NCBI GenBank assembly: GCA_038233215.1
Contig: JBBSML010000001.1
Coordinates: 142,417-206,416, forward strand
DNA: 64,000 bases
Origin: JACDBZ01 sp038233215
GTDB lineage: Bacteria > Chloroflexota > Limnocylindria > QHBO01
Reading direction: 5' to 3'
Part shown: one piece after another, positions 15,407-24,602 of the stretch
How the letters are laid out: each line of letters starts with the position of its first letter
Position numbering within the stretch: the first letter of the stretch is position 1
Notes under the pieces: generated by a model
Database searches by the model: none
Told to the model about the DNA's origin: nothing
The model's input: only the letters and a program-made list of their open reading frames with translations
Program-made: the position numbers and the translations under genes

Positions 15407-16369
15407 GTGCAGATCAACCGTGGCCTCATCTTCTGGGGTGTGGCCCTCATCACCGCCGGCGCCGTGGCACTGGCCACTCAATCCCAGCTCTTTCCGGCCG
15501 ATTCGGCTCGCCAGGCCTGGCGTCTCTGGCCGTTGCTGCTGATCGTCATCGGCGTGTCCGTCATCGCTTCGCGGACGGCGTTCGGCACCGTCGCGCTGCT
15601 GCTGGCCGGCCTGGTCGCTGGCGGTCTGGCCGGGACCCTGGTGGCTGGCGCTTCCGACGGCCTGGAGATTGGCTGTGGCGGCGACCCGGCCGAGTCGGTA
15701 ACCGCCGAGGGCAGCTTCGCGACCGGAGGCGAGGTCGACCTCGACATCAGGTGCGGCGAGCTCGACGTCTCGACGCAGCCGGGGACGGACTGGACCGTCA
15801 TCGCCCGCCATGGCGGCGACGAGGAGCCTGAGCTTATCTTCGATGCCGAGTCACTTCACGTGAGGGCCGAGGGCGGCGGCTTCATCGGCCTCACGGACAG
15901 CCGCCAGGCCTGGGACGTCGTGCTGCCAACCGCTGCCTCCCTGCGTCTCAGGGTGGACGCCAACGCGGCATCCTCGCGTTTGGACCTCGCCGGTGCGAAC
16001 CTGTCGACGCTCGAGATCAACGCCAATGCGGGCGATGTCAACGTCGCGCTGCCCGGCGCCGAGGTTCGGGAGCTCAGCGTGGACGCCAACGCCGGCTCGA
16101 TTTCGATCATCGGGGACGCATCCACGCGACTCGACGGATCGATCGAGATGAACGCCGGCTCACTCGAGCTGTGCATCCCGAACGGGGTCACCGTCGCGAT
16201 CACCATCGAGGAGGACCACATCACGTTCAGCAACAACCTCGACGACAGCGGACTGATCCGGGAGGGCGACACCTGGCGCAGCGGCGATGACGCCATTCCG
16301 CCGGTTACCCTGCGGGTGGACGGCAATGCGGCGAGCTTCACGCTCAATCCCGAGGGAGGCTGCTCATGA
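15407..16369 (+). CDS. Membrane-anchored DUF4097/LiaF-like adhesin-type protein
   Basis: 320 residues. The N-terminal 75 residues hold two or three helices of the LiaI/LiaF membrane type (GLIFWGVALITAG, LWPLLLIVIGVSVIA, TVALLLAGLVAGGLAG). From about residue 85 a repetitive beta-rich domain follows, with recurring DANA/NANAG turns, typical of DUF4097 beta-helix domains that pack outside the membrane. The GTG at 15407 has an AGGAG upstream and is preferred because the frame upstream is antisense to the divergent operon leader. Overlaps the PspC-domain gene by ATGA. Likely an envelope-stress sensor or regulator pair. Confidence 0.75.
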   Translation: MQINRGLIFWGVALITAGAVALATQSQLFPADSARQAWRLWPLLLIVIGVSVIASRTAFGTVALLLAGLVAGGLAGTLVAGASDGLEIGCGGDPAESVTAEGSFATGGEVDLDIRCGELDVSTQPGTDWTVIARHGGDEEPELIFDAESLHVRAEGGGFIGLTDSRQAWDVVLPTAASLRLRVDANAASSRLDLAGANLSTLEINANAGDVNVALPGAEVRELSVDANAGSISIIGDASTRLDGSIEMNAGSLELCIPNGVTVAITIEEDHITFSNNLDDSGLIREGDTWRSGDDAIPPVTLRVDGNAASFTLNPEGGCS

Positions 16370-16776
16370 ACCGCCAGCTGACCAGGTCCCCAAACGCCAT
16401 GATCGGCGGCGTCGCGGCCGGTGCCGCGACGTGGATCAACGCCGATCCGGCACTCGTGCGCATCGCCTGGGCACTTCTGGTCCCGCTGACCGGCGGCGCT
16501 GCGCTGCTCGCGTACGTCGTCGCCTGGGTCGTCATCCCCGAAGCGTCGGTGCAGCCGCGATCCGCGGATTCGGAGCAGTCGGCCAGCGAGGATGCCAAGC
16601 CCGGAGCGGTCGACGACGGGCGGCCAGCCCTGTTCATCGGGGGCGGACTGGTCCTCGTCGGCCTCTACTTCCTGGTCCGCGAATATCTGCCACGAATCGA
16701 CTGGGGCTTCGTCTGGCCGCTCATCCTGGTTGGCGTCGGCGCGCTCATCCTCGTTGGTGCCGCCCGCCGGCGGTAG
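16366..16776 (+). CDS. PspC-domain membrane protein
   Basis: 136 residues. The first 60 residues match the PspC domain (LTRSPNAMIGGVAAGAATWINADPALVRIAWALL then AYVVAWVVIPE). A short acidic linker follows, and then a LiaI-like pair of helices (PALFIGGGLVLVGLYFLVREYLP, WPLILVGVGALILVGAARRR). PspC proteins regulate envelope-stress responses at the membrane. Translationally coupled to the DUF4097 protein, as commonly found for Lia/Psp-type modules. Confidence 0.85.
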   Translation: MNRQLTRSPNAMIGGVAAGAATWINADPALVRIAWALLVPLTGGAALLAYVVAWVVIPEASVQPRSADSEQSASEDAKPGAVDDGRPALFIGGGLVLVGLYFLVREYLPRIDWGFVWPLILVGVGALILVGAARRR

Positions 16777-17053
16777 TCGCACCGATATTTCGCCTGAAGC
16801 AAGCATGCGGCTCCTCCCGCGCGCGGTTTGACCGATACATCGCTTGTCGTTGAGCGTGACGCCTGCTCAGGCGATCTCCTCTTGTCGTCCGTCGATGGAT
16901 AATTCGGCGGTATCCCGCGCGTGCTGGGTCCGCCCGCCGGCGGTAGTCGGCAACGAGGCGACCTCCAGGCGGCACTCGTGCTCAGTCATCAACGAACTTT
17001 TGGTGAGAATCAGCGTTGACTCGCTCTCGGGCCAGCACTTACCGATATTTCGC
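16760..17053. repeat. Short direct repeats in intergenic region
   Basis: A 20-base sequence ending GGCGGTAGTCG occurs at 16760-16779 (covering the last codons of the PspC gene) and again identically at 16930-16949. A 13-base ACCGATATTTCGC occurs at 16781-16793 and 17041-17053, with a variant at 16831-16843. The two kinds are interleaved over 290 bases. No transposase remnant was recognised. A local duplication or trace of an insertion is possible. Confidence 0.5.
16867..16989 (-). CDS. Possible small protein of 40 residues
   Basis: ATG at 16989, TGA at 16867. It begins MTEHECRLEVASLPTTAGGR and is hydrophilic. About 32 of 39 codons end in G or C, like genes here, but any frame in this DNA tends to do so. 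No strong ribosome site. It lies in the repeat-bearing gap between the PspC gene and the large glycosyltransferase gene and contains one copy of the 20-base repeat. Weak candidate. Confidence 0.25.
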   Translation of the reverse strand: MTEHECRLEVASLPTTAGGRTQHARDTAELSIDGRQEEIA

Positions 17054-17060
17054 GCCGGCC

Positions 17061-20000
17061 TCAGTCCCGCAGCGCTGCGCGACGTTGCGCAACAAGACGC
17101 ATCAGAGGTGGACTCCACGCTCGGCCACGCAGTGACCACGCGACCGCGACGATGGCGGCGAGCGCCCCCGCGGCAAGCTTGAGACCCGATGCGCTGACGA
17201 GGTCCCCGCGCTCGCCCTGCGGGGGATCGGGGAACTGGAACGCGTAGTTCCACGGCGGCAGTGCCCGCGCCGCATTGATGTACCAGTCCGGCATGGGCAG
17301 GGCGGCGCCAAGCGGGAAGACGAGAACGCCGGCGACCACGACGAGTGCCAGGTAGCCGATCGCCAGCTGGCGCCAGGCGGGCCGGCGCAGGAGCTCGTCC
17401 ACCACGTACGCGATGGCGATCAGCGCGAAGATGACGGCGGTCAAGTAGTGATACGCGAACGATGCGCGCTCGATGCGCGTCCACGGCGCCATCTGGAAGA
17501 CGAAGGCGGCGACGATCAGGACGAGGGCGGCAGAGCGACGCTTCCAGGCGAGGAACGCGCAGGCCACGATCGCGGGGATACCCGCCCAGAGCAGGATCGG
17601 GTTACCGCCGTTGTAGATGACCGCGATCTGCTCACGGTCGTAGGTGCCGTTGTAGAACCAGGTCGGCTTGAGCCCCAGCGGCCAGCTCCACCATGGCGCC
17701 GAGCTGGCGTGGCCCGCGGTCAGGCCGTAGTGATATCCGAACATCTGCGCGTGAAGCTCCTCGAGGGACCAGCCATAACCCGGGCCGGCGTCGGGACCGG
17801 CGAACGAGTGCCCCAGTTGGAGGTACGGGATGTAGGTGAGCGCGTACACGGTCAGAGGAAGGACGAGCAGGCAGACGCCGATCCACGACCACGCGAAGCC
17901 GCCCATCTCGGCAGGCTGTTGCCAGCGGGCGTCTGATCGCGGGTCGCGCAGCGACCGCCAGGCGCGCCAGAGGAGCAGGATCCCCGCGACGCCGAGCATC
18001 AGCCACGCCGGCCAAGCGGCCTGGGCACCCCGCGTCAGGACGCCGAACACCATCTCCACCGCGCTGCCGGGGTTGCGGCCCTCCACCTGGCCGTAACCCA
18101 GGGCAAAGGCCAGCCCCACACCCCCGAGCACGACGCCGGTCGCCGGCAGGGCCGCCTTCGCGCTTTCGAGATCGAAGCGGATCGGGCGCGCGTGGACGAT
18201 CGCCAGCGCTATGCCCAGCGCCAGGATCATGGTCGCCAGGAACGGCCATGGTGCGCCGATGCCACCCACGACCGTGGCGAAGGCAACGAGCGCAACCAGC
18301 GCCAGACGGCCGAGGCTCGACCGTGCCAGCACCAGGATCCAGATACCCGCGAGCGCATAGAAGCCGACCCACTTGGTGGCCGCCGCCAGGCCGATCAGGA
18401 CGCCGACCAGCGGCAGCACCCACCAGGCGCTGCGCGCCCAGCGGCCGGACCAGATCTGCCAGAAAGCCAGGTAGGCGGCCACGATGAAGACCGTCACGAA
18501 GATGTCATTCATGGCGATGCGGCTCATCACGTAGCTCATGCCATCGATCGCCACGAAGCCCGCCGCGAGGATCGCGATCCGCCGGCGGCCGAACATCGTC
18601 GCCGCCAGGAGGTAGACCAGTGCCACCAGCAGGACGCCGAACAGGACGCCTGCCAGGCGCCAGGCGAAGGCATTGCTGCCCGCATCGAGCCGAACGAGCG
18701 CGCCATCGCCGGTGCTCAGGATCAGCCGTCCATGATCGTCTGGCTGGCTGTCGCCACTGATGTCGAACGCCATGGCGAGGGCGGGAGCCGGAAGCGTGGT
18801 CTGGTCGAATGCCGCGAGGCCCGCGCTCGTGTCATTGCGGTCATCGAGGTGCGGCTCGATCGGCCAGACCACCGGCTCCCCCGCCTCCGAAACGCCGGCG
18901 ACATAGACGATGTTGGCGATCGCCTGGTAGCCGATGAGCGACGGCGCCCCCGGAAGCGGCACGAGGTCGCGCAGCGTCTGGGCATCGGCGTCGAGGGCGG
19001 CCAGTCCACCGGCGGTGGCGGGGTGTTCGTCGTTGGCGGCCAGGGCTCCGGTGAGCGCGAACAGCTGCTGATCATCGCCGCCGCCGCGCGTTACCAACGG
19101 GCCGATCAGTGGCGCCTCGACGGTCACGACGCCAACCTCCGCGTCATCCTCGTCCCGCGCGGGCTGGAGCGTCGCGCTGTCGAGAAACACGATCGCGTTG
19201 CGCGCGGGATCGGTGGCTGCCACGAACCCGTCGTCGTCGTCGGTCGCGTACACCCATCCGACACCGCCGTAGCTGGCGTCCACCGAGGCGCGCACCTCGT
19301 CGCTGGCCGCGTCGAGGACGAGGAGCCCGTCAGGTCCGCGGACGAGGATCACCTCGGCATCGCGAGGTACCTCGAGCTGGGTCACGCCGGTGAGATCGGT
19401 CTCGATCGTCGGCCCGGCTGGCGGGGCGCGGCCGTCGGGCGACCCGAGCAGGCCCGCCAGCTCGTAGGTCTCGACGGTGCCGACATCGGCTCGTCCGACA
19501 AGGAGCCGTGGTGCATCGACGTCATAGGCGAGCGTGGCTATCGGGCCAGCGGCGTCCCATCGCGCGAGCTCCTCGCCGCTCTCGGCGTCGGACGCAGCAA
19601 TGGTCGACCCACCGGCTGCAGCGGTGAAGGCGATCGACCGCTCACGGCCGATGGATGAGCGCCGAGGCGCGACGGCGATCGTCGGCGACGGCTCATCGAG
19701 GTCACTGCTCCCGACGATCCTGTTCGGATCCGCGACGACGATGCCGGCCGCGATCAGGTACTTCGCCAGCATCGGGTGCGTCCATTCATAGACATCCCGG
19801 TCCCAGTCGTTCTGCCAGTTGCTGAGCCACTCCGCCGCGGACCGCGCGTGGTAGACCTCGTCGAAGTGATGTCCGCGCGGCACGTCGAGCCGCCACAGGC
19901 GGAACACGAGCGCGAAGGCGACCAGCCCGAGCAGCAGCAGCGCGTCACGCCGATCCAGGCGACGCGTCGGCTCGCGCAGATACGCGTCGGCTGGATTGCG

Positions 20001-21623
20001 CCTCAGCCAGCCGAACCGCTTGGGACCACGCGGCTCTGACACCATCGATGGATCGGCCGCCCATTCCGCGGCCCGCGGTCCGCGGTCCGCCGCGGGCCGC
20101 AGGACAGGGTCGTGGAGTTCGTCAACGACGTGAGCGTCGACCTCTGGTCGCCACATCGTCCGCAACGATCGCCACGCGACGAGACCAAGCAGGACGACGG
20201 CCATGAACGAGACGGTCCAGATGCCCCAGTCGGACAGCAACGTGGCCGAAAGGAACGGACTCTGGGCCATTGGCAGTCCCTCGGCACCGGGGTTGACGAC
20301 ACCGCCCGCGAACGACCAGTCCTCGGTATAGACCCAGTAGATGTTGGCGAAGAACGACAGTGTCAGCCCGGCGTAGATCCATGGCCACAGGCGTCCGGAG
20401 AACAAGAACGGCGCCGCCAGGGCCAGCGCCGGAAACAGATAGCGCTCGTGGACGCGGGTCGGCAGCACGAAGAACGCGAGGGCGAGCAGCAACGAGGCGA
20501 GCAGCACGGCGCGCAGATCGTCGCGTCGGGCGACCTGGACGAACGCCAGCAGCGCGACCGGGATGAACAGGAAGATCCCGACCTGTTGCCACGAGAGCGC
20601 GAGTGGTCCAAGCACGAAGCCCACGGCGGTGTCATCGCCCCAGGCCAGGGTGTCGCCCAGGCCGCTCCACGGATTCCGCCACAAGTTGAACGCATTGACC
20701 GAGAGCCCGGTATAGGTACCCGCGGCCTCGACGAACTTGCCGACCAGGCTGCCGCTCGGATCGGCCTCCGGAAGGAACCCCACCAATCCTCGCGGATCAC
20801 CACCGGCCAGAGGCATGTAGAGCACCATCCCGAACGGAAGCATCAGCACGGTCAGCGTCCCGAAGCCGACCGCCAGCGATGTGAGGACGCGCAGCGGATC
20901 GCGCCGATCGTTCTTGATCGGGTCGCTCGAACGGCCCACGAGGTGACGTCGAACGCCGACGATCGCCACGATCGGCACGAGGAAGGCGAACTGGAACTTG
21001 ACCAGCAGGGCGAGCACGGCGCCGAACGCCGCGACCTCGGTCCAGCCACGGGCCAGCGCATAGACCGTCGCAAGCAGGACCAGGGTGCCAACCGAGTCGA
21101 TCTGACCCCACACCGCCGAGTCGAAGATCGTCCCCGGGTTGAACAGGTAGATGGTGGCGGCCGCGATTCCCAGCGTCTCTGGCCAGACAGAGAAGCGCGC
21201 CTGTTCCACGAGCTCCTCACCCCAGCGACGGCAGATGACGAACAGGAGCCAGGCGATGGCGACGTCGGCGAACATGCCCGGGAGCTTGACGAGACCACCG
21301 GTCGCGTCCTGGCCGACGAGGGGACCGAGCGCCCCGCCGATGGTGCCGAGCAGCCAGAGCACGTACAGGTACCCCGGCGGATAATCGCTGAAGTAGCCTT
21401 CCTCGTAGAATTGCGACGGCCCCACGCTTGCCAGCCGCTGCGCCCAGGCGGTGAAATCGCCGATGTCGATTGAGAACCCGCTCTCGGGCAGGTAGACGGC
21501 GGCGATGAAGAGGCGCAGGGCGAGGCCGAGAACGAGGATGGTCGTGAGGAGTGTGCCGGCGTCGAGCCGCCGAAACAGATCGGGTACCCCAACACCCCGT
21601 CGGCCGACGGGGTCGCTGGCCAT
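17061..21623 (-). CDS. Two-module GT-C glycosyltransferase (PMT-like) with inserted extracellular domain
   Basis: About 1520 residues, roughly twenty or more transmembrane helices. Module 1 (about residues 1-510) is a polyprenol-sugar-dependent GT-C: after helix 1 the loop reads ESGFSIDIGDFTAWAQRLA and EGYFSDYPPGYLYVLWLLG. Module 2 begins near residue 560 and is PMT-like: HHFDEVYHARSAAEWL with the catalytic DE, then YEWTHPMLAKYLIAAG. Between its first helices and the rest lies an insert of about 350 residues of repeated beta strands (ELARWDAAGPIATLAYD, DGLLVLDAASDEV, LFALTGALAAND), resembling a beta-propeller. The start at 21623 (MASDPVGRR) is chosen because upstream residues lack family features. 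Probably transfers mannose or another sugar from a polyprenyl phosphate outside the membrane. The neighbouring GT2 may supply that donor. Confidence 0.8.
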   Translation of the reverse strand: MASDPVGRRGVGVPDLFRRLDAGTLLTTILVLGLALRLFIAAVYLPESGFSIDIGDFTAWAQRLASVGPSQFYEEGYFSDYPPGYLYVLWLLGTIGGALGPLVGQDATGGLVKLPGMFADVAIAWLLFVICRRWGEELVEQARFSVWPETLGIAAATIYLFNPGTIFDSAVWGQIDSVGTLVLLATVYALARGWTEVAAFGAVLALLVKFQFAFLVPIVAIVGVRRHLVGRSSDPIKNDRRDPLRVLTSLAVGFGTLTVLMLPFGMVLYMPLAGGDPRGLVGFLPEADPSGSLVGKFVEAAGTYTGLSVNAFNLWRNPWSGLGDTLAWGDDTAVGFVLGPLALSWQQVGIFLFIPVALLAFVQVARRDDLRAVLLASLLLALAFFVLPTRVHERYLFPALALAAPFLFSGRLWPWIYAGLTLSFFANIYWVYTEDWSFAGGVVNPGAEGLPMAQSPFLSATLLSDWGIWTVSFMAVVLLGLVAWRSLRTMWRPEVDAHVVDELHDPVLRPAADRGPRAAEWAADPSMVSEPRGPKRFGWLRRNPADAYLREPTRRLDRRDALLLLGLVAFALVFRLWRLDVPRGHHFDEVYHARSAAEWLSNWQNDWDRDVYEWTHPMLAKYLIAAGIVVADPNRIVGSSDLDEPSPTIAVAPRRSSIGRERSIAFTAAAGGSTIAASDAESGEELARWDAAGPIATLAYDVDAPRLLVGRADVGTVETYELAGLLGSPDGRAPPAGPTIETDLTGVTQLEVPRDAEVILVRGPDGLLVLDAASDEVRASVDASYGGVGWVYATDDDDGFVAATDPARNAIVFLDSATLQPARDEDDAEVGVVTVEAPLIGPLVTRGGGDDQQLFALTGALAANDEHPATAGGLAALDADAQTLRDLVPLPGAPSLIGYQAIANIVYVAGVSEAGEPVVWPIEPHLDDRNDTSAGLAAFDQTTLPAPALAMAFDISGDSQPDDHGRLILSTGDGALVRLDAGSNAFAWRLAGVLFGVLLVALVYLLAATMFGRRRIAILAAGFVAIDGMSYVMSRIAMNDIFVTVFIVAAYLAFWQIWSGRWARSAWWVLPLVGVLIGLAAATKWVGFYALAGIWILVLARSSLGRLALVALVAFATVVGGIGAPWPFLATMILALGIALAIVHARPIRFDLESAKAALPATGVVLGGVGLAFALGYGQVEGRNPGSAVEMVFGVLTRGAQAAWPAWLMLGVAGILLLWRAWRSLRDPRSDARWQQPAEMGGFAWSWIGVCLLVLPLTVYALTYIPYLQLGHSFAGPDAGPGYGWSLEELHAQMFGYHYGLTAGHASSAPWWSWPLGLKPTWFYNGTYDREQIAVIYNGGNPILLWAGIPAIVACAFLAWKRRSAALVLIVAAFVFQMAPWTRIERASFAYHYLTAVIFALIAIAYVVDELLRRPAWRQLAIGYLALVVVAGVLVFPLGAALPMPDWYINAARALPPWNYAFQFPDPPQGERGDLVSASGLKLAAGALAAIVAVAWSLRGRAWSPPLMRLVAQRRAALRD

Positions 21624-21659
21624 CAGGTGCAGCGCCCTCGAGGGGTGTGCTGATTCGTC

Positions 21660-23312
21660 ATGCGCGCCAAGGTGGCGGTGAGTATACATCGAGCCTCCGA
21701 CGGCTCTGGAGGTCGTCGAGTTTCGCCGCCGAGCGCGGTGAAGCGCTGGATCCCGCACACCGACAACGCGGTCGCGTTCGCCGCTCTGCTCGTGGCGCTG
21801 CTCGCCTTCGGGATCTATCTCCGCACCATGCTGCCAGCGACCGGATTCTGGGACACCGGCGAGGCTCAGACCGTGCCGCCGACCCTGTCGATCTTCCATC
21901 CCACCGGATTTCCGGTGTATCTGATGGTCGGCTGGCTATGGAGCCAGCTGCCGATCGGCGAGGTCGCCTGGCGCATGAATCTGCTCTCGGGTGTTTCCGT
22001 GGCCGTTGCGGCTGGCTTCGTGGTCCTGATCGCCGGACACCTCATCGGCGAACGGAATCGCGCCATGCGCGCGACCGCGGCGGGCATTGCAGGCGCCGCC
22101 TTCGCCTTCGCCTCCGAACCATGGGAGAACGCGACCCGCGCCGATGTCCATGCCATCAGCATCCTGTCGGTCACCATCCTGGTGTGGCTTCTCCTCACCT
22201 GGCGAGCTGCCGAGTGGTCGGGATCACGCCGCGCCGGAGGTTGGCTGGTGGGAGCTGCCCTGGCGTTCGGGCTCGGGGTGGGTGTCCATCCGCTCATCGG
22301 CCTGTTCGCCTTCGGCATCGTCGCGTGGCTCTTCGTCGTTGACGGCGGCTTTTGGCGACGGTGGCGGCTCATCGCGTTGTGCGCGGGGGTGGTCATCATC
22401 GGCATCGGCTCGTTCGCCTTCATCTGGGTGCGCGCCGTCACCGAACCGGAGCCGCCGCTCTTCTACGCGCGGCCGGACACCTGGGAACGCTTTCGCTACC
22501 TCGTCTTCGCCGAGCAGTTCAGCGGCCTCTTCCAGGATTTCCGCGAGCCGTTGGTGGACCTGCGCGACAAGTGGGCGGACGCTGAACGCGTTCTCGCTGC
22601 TCAGTTCGTGGCGCCAGGCTGGCTGCTGATCGCCATTGGAGCCGCCATCGTTGCCGCGCGCTCGATGGGGACGTTCGTGGTGCTCGGGATGTTCGTCATC
22701 GGCAACGTGCTGTACTCGATGAACTTCAGGGACGGCGACATCGACCGCTACTACATGCCGACCGTGGCCGTGCTGGCGCCCCTGCTGGGCGTCGCCCTGG
22801 CGACCGTCGGCGCTGCATGTGCGCAGGCCGTTGCCGAGGTCGGGCGGCGGCTCGTCACGACCACGCAGGCTCGTCGCTCATTGGCGACCCTCGGCGGCGG
22901 GCTGGTGCTCGGGCTGGGGGCCCTGCTGCCGGCCGCGTCGCTGGTGACCGGCTACGACGCACACGACCAGAGCCAGAACCGGGACGCCGATGCCTGGGTC
23001 GCATCGGTCCACGAGCTCCTGCCACCGAACGCCGTGATCGTCAGCTGGTGGAGCTACAGCACGCCACTCTGGCACCACCGCTGGGTGCTGCACGAGCGCC
23101 CGGACGTGACCATCATCGATGAGCGCGACATCCTCGACGATGGGTACCGTACGATGAACAACGCGATTCGCGCGCACTTCGGCCGGCGGCCGGTCTACGT
23201 CGTGCTTCCCGACTGGGAGCGCGCGAACGTCACCGAGCAATGGGAGCTGAGCACGCTGCCCACGCTGCCCGGATTCACCCGCCTGCTTCGCATCGAGGGT
23301 CCCGCCACATGA
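21660..23312 (+). CDS. DUF2723 family GT-C-like membrane protein
   Basis: 550 residues. The N-terminal DUF2723 region is clear: LRTMLPATGFWDTGEAQTVPP, then SIFHPTGFPVYLMVGWLW with the D-E and H-P-T-G-P-x-Y signature, and WRMNLLSGVSVAVAAGFV. About ten to twelve helices, then a C-terminal soluble part (VASVHELLPPNAVIVSWWSYSTP). Members are proposed protein O-mannosyltransferases. The ATG at 21660 leaves only 36 bases to the divergent gene, so a later start such as the GTG at VKRWIPHTD is possible. Coupled to the GT2 gene by ATGA. Confidence 0.85.
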   Translation: MRAKVAVSIHRASDGSGGRRVSPPSAVKRWIPHTDNAVAFAALLVALLAFGIYLRTMLPATGFWDTGEAQTVPPTLSIFHPTGFPVYLMVGWLWSQLPIGEVAWRMNLLSGVSVAVAAGFVVLIAGHLIGERNRAMRATAAGIAGAAFAFASEPWENATRADVHAISILSVTILVWLLLTWRAAEWSGSRRAGGWLVGAALAFGLGVGVHPLIGLFAFGIVAWLFVVDGGFWRRWRLIALCAGVVIIGIGSFAFIWVRAVTEPEPPLFYARPDTWERFRYLVFAEQFSGLFQDFREPLVDLRDKWADAERVLAAQFVAPGWLLIAIGAAIVAARSMGTFVVLGMFVIGNVLYSMNFRDGDIDRYYMPTVAVLAPLLGVALATVGAACAQAVAEVGRRLVTTTQARRSLATLGGGLVLGLGALLPAASLVTGYDAHDQSQNRDADAWVASVHELLPPNAVIVSWWSYSTPLWHHRWVLHERPDVTIIDERDILDDGYRTMNNAIRAHFGRRPVYVVLPDWERANVTEQWELSTLPTLPGFTRLLRIEGPAT

Positions 23313-24052
23313 CCGATCCCGCCCGCCCGCGCCTGACCTTCTTCTTTCCCGCATTCAACGAGGAGGAGAACGTGGCCGAGACGGTGCGCCGAGCCATCGA
23401 CGAGATCGGGCCACTGGTGGACGGCTCGATCGAGGTCCTCGTCGTTGATGACGGATCGACCGATCGGACGCCGGAGATGGCCGATGCCCTTGCCGCGGCC
23501 GACCCTCGCGTGCGCGTCCATCACCAGGAGAACCGCGGATACGGTGGTGCCCTACGGGCCGGCTTCGCCAACGCCAACGGGGAGTTGATCTGCTTCAGTG
23601 ACGGGGATCTCCAATTCGATCTGCACGAGATGACCCGCCTGCTGTCGCGCCTCGACGACCCGGCCAAGCGGTCCGTCAGCGCGGTCATCGGCTATCGCAT
23701 CAAGCGCCGGGATCCAGCGCACAGGATCTTCATCGCCAAGAGCTACAACGCCATCGTGTCGGCGCTGTTCGGTCTTCGGGTGCGGGACATCGATTGCGCC
23801 ATGAAGCTGTTCCGGCGCGAGGTATTCGACGGCCTGCCCCTCGACGCCGATTCCCCGTTCCTGTCGGCCGAGCTGCTGATCAAGCTGCGAGCGCGCGGCG
23901 AGCGGCTGGCCCAGGTCGGTGTGAATCACTTCCCGCGAACGGCGGGCGTCAACACCGGCGCGAGCTTCCGCAAGATCCTGCGCACGTTCCGCGACATCGG
24001 AAAGCTGCGATTGGGGCTCTGGACGCAACGGCGCGAGGTGCTCGGAAGCTGA
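23309..24052 (+). CDS. GT2 polyprenol-phosphate glycosyltransferase (Dpm1-like)
   Basis: 247 residues, GT-A fold. FFPAFNEEENVAETVRRA, VEVLVVDDGSTDRTPE-type and ENRGYGGALRAGF segments, then FSDGDLQFDLHEM (DXD-like) are typical of dolichol/polyprenol-phosphate mannose synthases. MKLFRREVFDGLPL is also characteristic. No C-terminal transmembrane extension. It would make the lipid-linked sugar used by the DUF2723 and PMT-like proteins beside it. Confidence 0.88.
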   Translation: MTDPARPRLTFFFPAFNEEENVAETVRRAIDEIGPLVDGSIEVLVVDDGSTDRTPEMADALAAADPRVRVHHQENRGYGGALRAGFANANGELICFSDGDLQFDLHEMTRLLSRLDDPAKRSVSAVIGYRIKRRDPAHRIFIAKSYNAIVSALFGLRVRDIDCAMKLFRREVFDGLPLDADSPFLSAELLIKLRARGERLAQVGVNHFPRTAGVNTGASFRKILRTFRDIGKLRLGLWTQRREVLGS

Positions 24053-24053
24053 G

Positions 24054-24602
24054 TCAGCTTTCGTCGGCGGGCGGTCCCTTCCCGCCCGAGAGGTCGACGT
24101 CGAGCGAGTTGACGAATTCGCGGAAGACCGCAAGGCGCTCCTCCTCCTCCGCGGTGCCCTCCTCGGTGCTGTCTGGCTCCACGCCGGCCTCGTCGAGGAC
24201 GCGTTCGTCCACGTAGATCGGGGAGCCGGTTCGCACGGCGACCGCGATCGCGTCCGAGGTGCGGGAGTCGACCTCGCTCTCGTCGCCGCTGGCGTTCTCG
24301 ACGTACAGGCGGGCATGGAAGGTGCCGTCGGTGACGTGGGTCACGACGACTCGACTGATCCCGGCGCCGAGTGCGGCCAACACGCTGACGAGGAGATCGT
24401 GTGTGAGCGGACGCTCGGCGGAGAGGCCCTGGAGCCTCATCGCAATCGCGTTGGCCTCTGACGAACCGATCCAGATCGGCAGGTATCGATCGCGCTCAGA
24501 CTGCTTGAGGATCACCACATGCTGGCTCGAGAGCATGTGCACGCGCACGCTCTCGACCACCATCTCGATGAGCCGGACCCGGCCGAACGGCTGTTCCGCC
24601 AT
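24054..24602 (-). CDS. Bifunctional nuclease domain protein (BFN/DUF151)
   Basis: 182 residues. VRVHMLSSQHVVILKQSERDRYLPIWIGSSEANAIAMRLQG and RPLTHDLL followed by SRTSDAIAVAVRTGSPIYV are the conserved BFN core. An acidic, Glu-rich C-terminal tail follows. Function in bacteria is uncertain; the domain is linked to nuclease activity in plants. A TAGAAT element ends six bases before the ATG, so the message may be leaderless. Convergent with the GT2 gene: the two stops lie within a 15-base inverted repeat. Confidence 0.9.
   Translation of the reverse strand: MAEQPFGRVRLIEMVVESVRVHMLSSQHVVILKQSERDRYLPIWIGSSEANAIAMRLQGLSAERPLTHDLLVSVLAALGAGISRVVVTHVTDGTFHARLYVENASGDESEVDSRTSDAIAVAVRTGSPIYVDERVLDEAGVEPDSTEEGTAEEEERLAVFREFVNSLDVDLSGGKGPPADES

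Noticed and set aside
18192..19658. A plus-strand open frame of 488 codons opposite the PMT-like gene
   Set aside because: Low-complexity composition (Arg, Gln, Asp) without motifs; the minus strand carries clear GT-C signatures.
24040..24062. Inverted repeat AAGCTGA-G-TCAGCTT at the convergent stops as a bidirectional terminator
   Set aside because: Arms are separated by one base, so a hairpin would be short, and no T-run follows on either strand; it mostly reflects the two facing TGA stops.
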